DNA of 64,000 nt from positions 24,367-88,366 of the forward strand of contig JAOAHH010000126.1 of the NCBI GenBank assembly GCA_026415325.1. Direction: 5' to 3'. Positions 63,901 through 64,000 of the stretch are shown here, one piece after another (positions within the stretch are counted from its first letter, which is position 1; each line of letters starts with the position of its first letter). A program made the translations under genes and the position numbers. Under the pieces are notes generated by a model that ran no database searches, was not told where the DNA came from, and saw nothing but the letters and a program-made list of their open reading frames with translations. Origin of the DNA: Thermodesulfobacteriota bacterium. GTDB taxonomy: Bacteria > Desulfobacterota > WTBG01 > CAIYCZ01 > CAIRTM01.

Positions 63901-64000
63901 ATGGCACCGACTTCCGTTCTCCCCCTTGATCTGAAGCTCCCCTATCGGGTGAAAGACATGGCGCTTGCCGAGCAAGGCATCCGTGAAATGCAGCTTGCCG
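63901..64000 (+). CDS. ahcY: Adenosylhomocysteinase, 5' end only
   Basis: The window ends after 33 codons. LPYRVKDMALAEQGIREMQLA matches the conserved N-terminus of S-adenosylhomocysteine hydrolase, which splits SAH to adenosine and homocysteine. AAAGGAG six bases before the ATG supports the start. The remaining ~400 residues lie outside. Confidence 0.85.
   Translation, partial: MAPTSVLPLDLKLPYRVKDMALAEQGIREMQLA

Overview
The window reads as a gene-dense piece of a bacterial chromosome with roughly balanced base composition, about 60 protein genes and two tRNA genes. I see no rRNA, insertion sequence, prophage or CRISPR array. The gene set suggests an anaerobic or fermentative Gram-negative bacterium, perhaps from Desulfobacterota or a related deep lineage. 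Pointers are phenylacetate-CoA-ligase-like genes next to a Liv-type transporter, pyruvate phosphate dikinase, an acyl-CoA dehydrogenase/EtfBA set whose EtfA carries a two-cluster ferredoxin domain, lipoproteins, an O-antigen-ligase-like protein, split GlyQ/GlyS, and the order rpsP-khpA-trmD-rplS-rnhB-yraN. The taxonomic call is inference only.

Layout. 1-5.2 kb: the end of a branched-chain amino acid type ABC transporter operon (livM, livG, livF) and two PaaK-like ligases, met from the other side by a substrate-binding-like protein. 6.2-10.1 kb (minus): an O-antigen-ligase/TPR fusion and a family 4 glycosyltransferase. 10.3-12.7 kb: two exported proteins, one an M64 metallopeptidase. 12.8-17.4 kb: fumarylacetoacetase-family enzyme, alpha and beta E1 subunits of a TPP-dependent 2-oxoacid dehydrogenase behind a structured leader, a phosphotriesterase-family hydrolase and a TrmB-effector-like protein. 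17.5-23.4 kb (minus): CrtI-like oxidoreductase, ybeY, pgpH, phoH, yjbQ. 23.5-28.4 kb: ribosomal/tRNA/cell-wall operon rpsP to mrcA, without rimM. 28.4-31.1 kb (minus): M48 lipoprotein peptidase and Rsm22-like methyltransferase. 31.2-41.7 kb: rsmI, ptsI, rpsU, dnaG, rpoD, tRNA(CAT), zinc-ribbon coiled-coil protein, mutS. 41.7-43.3 kb (minus): flagellar rod-like protein, an unknown protein and an alpha/beta hydrolase. 43.5-44.9 kb: response regulator, tRNA-Asn, lipoprotein. 44.9-49.1 kb (minus): purO-purV-folK-pabA-pabB. 49.4-53.7 kb: HDOD protein, then acyl-CoA dehydrogenase-etfB-etfA. 53.8-63.7 kb (minus): asd, yggS, an MFS transporter, then recO-glyQ-glyS-ppdK. The window ends in the first 33 codons of ahcY.

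How genes work together. The minus-strand 45-49 kb operon joins the last two purine steps, one of which consumes 10-formyl-tetrahydrofolate, to folate-precursor genes. It uses an archaeal-type IMP cyclohydrolase plus a stand-alone AICAR transformylase in place of bifunctional PurH. The acyl-CoA dehydrogenase/EtfBA genes look like a flavin-based electron bifurcation module. PpdK and PtsI both handle phosphoenolpyruvate.

No single locus is clearly a new system. Items most worth a second look are the purO/purV/folate operon, the TPP-riboswitch-like leader before the E1 genes, a probable ATT start codon for mrcA, the PaaK paralogue that lost its glycine-rich phosphate loop, the long pgpH/ybeY overlap, the bifurcating ETF set, and the lysine-rich tail on PpdK.
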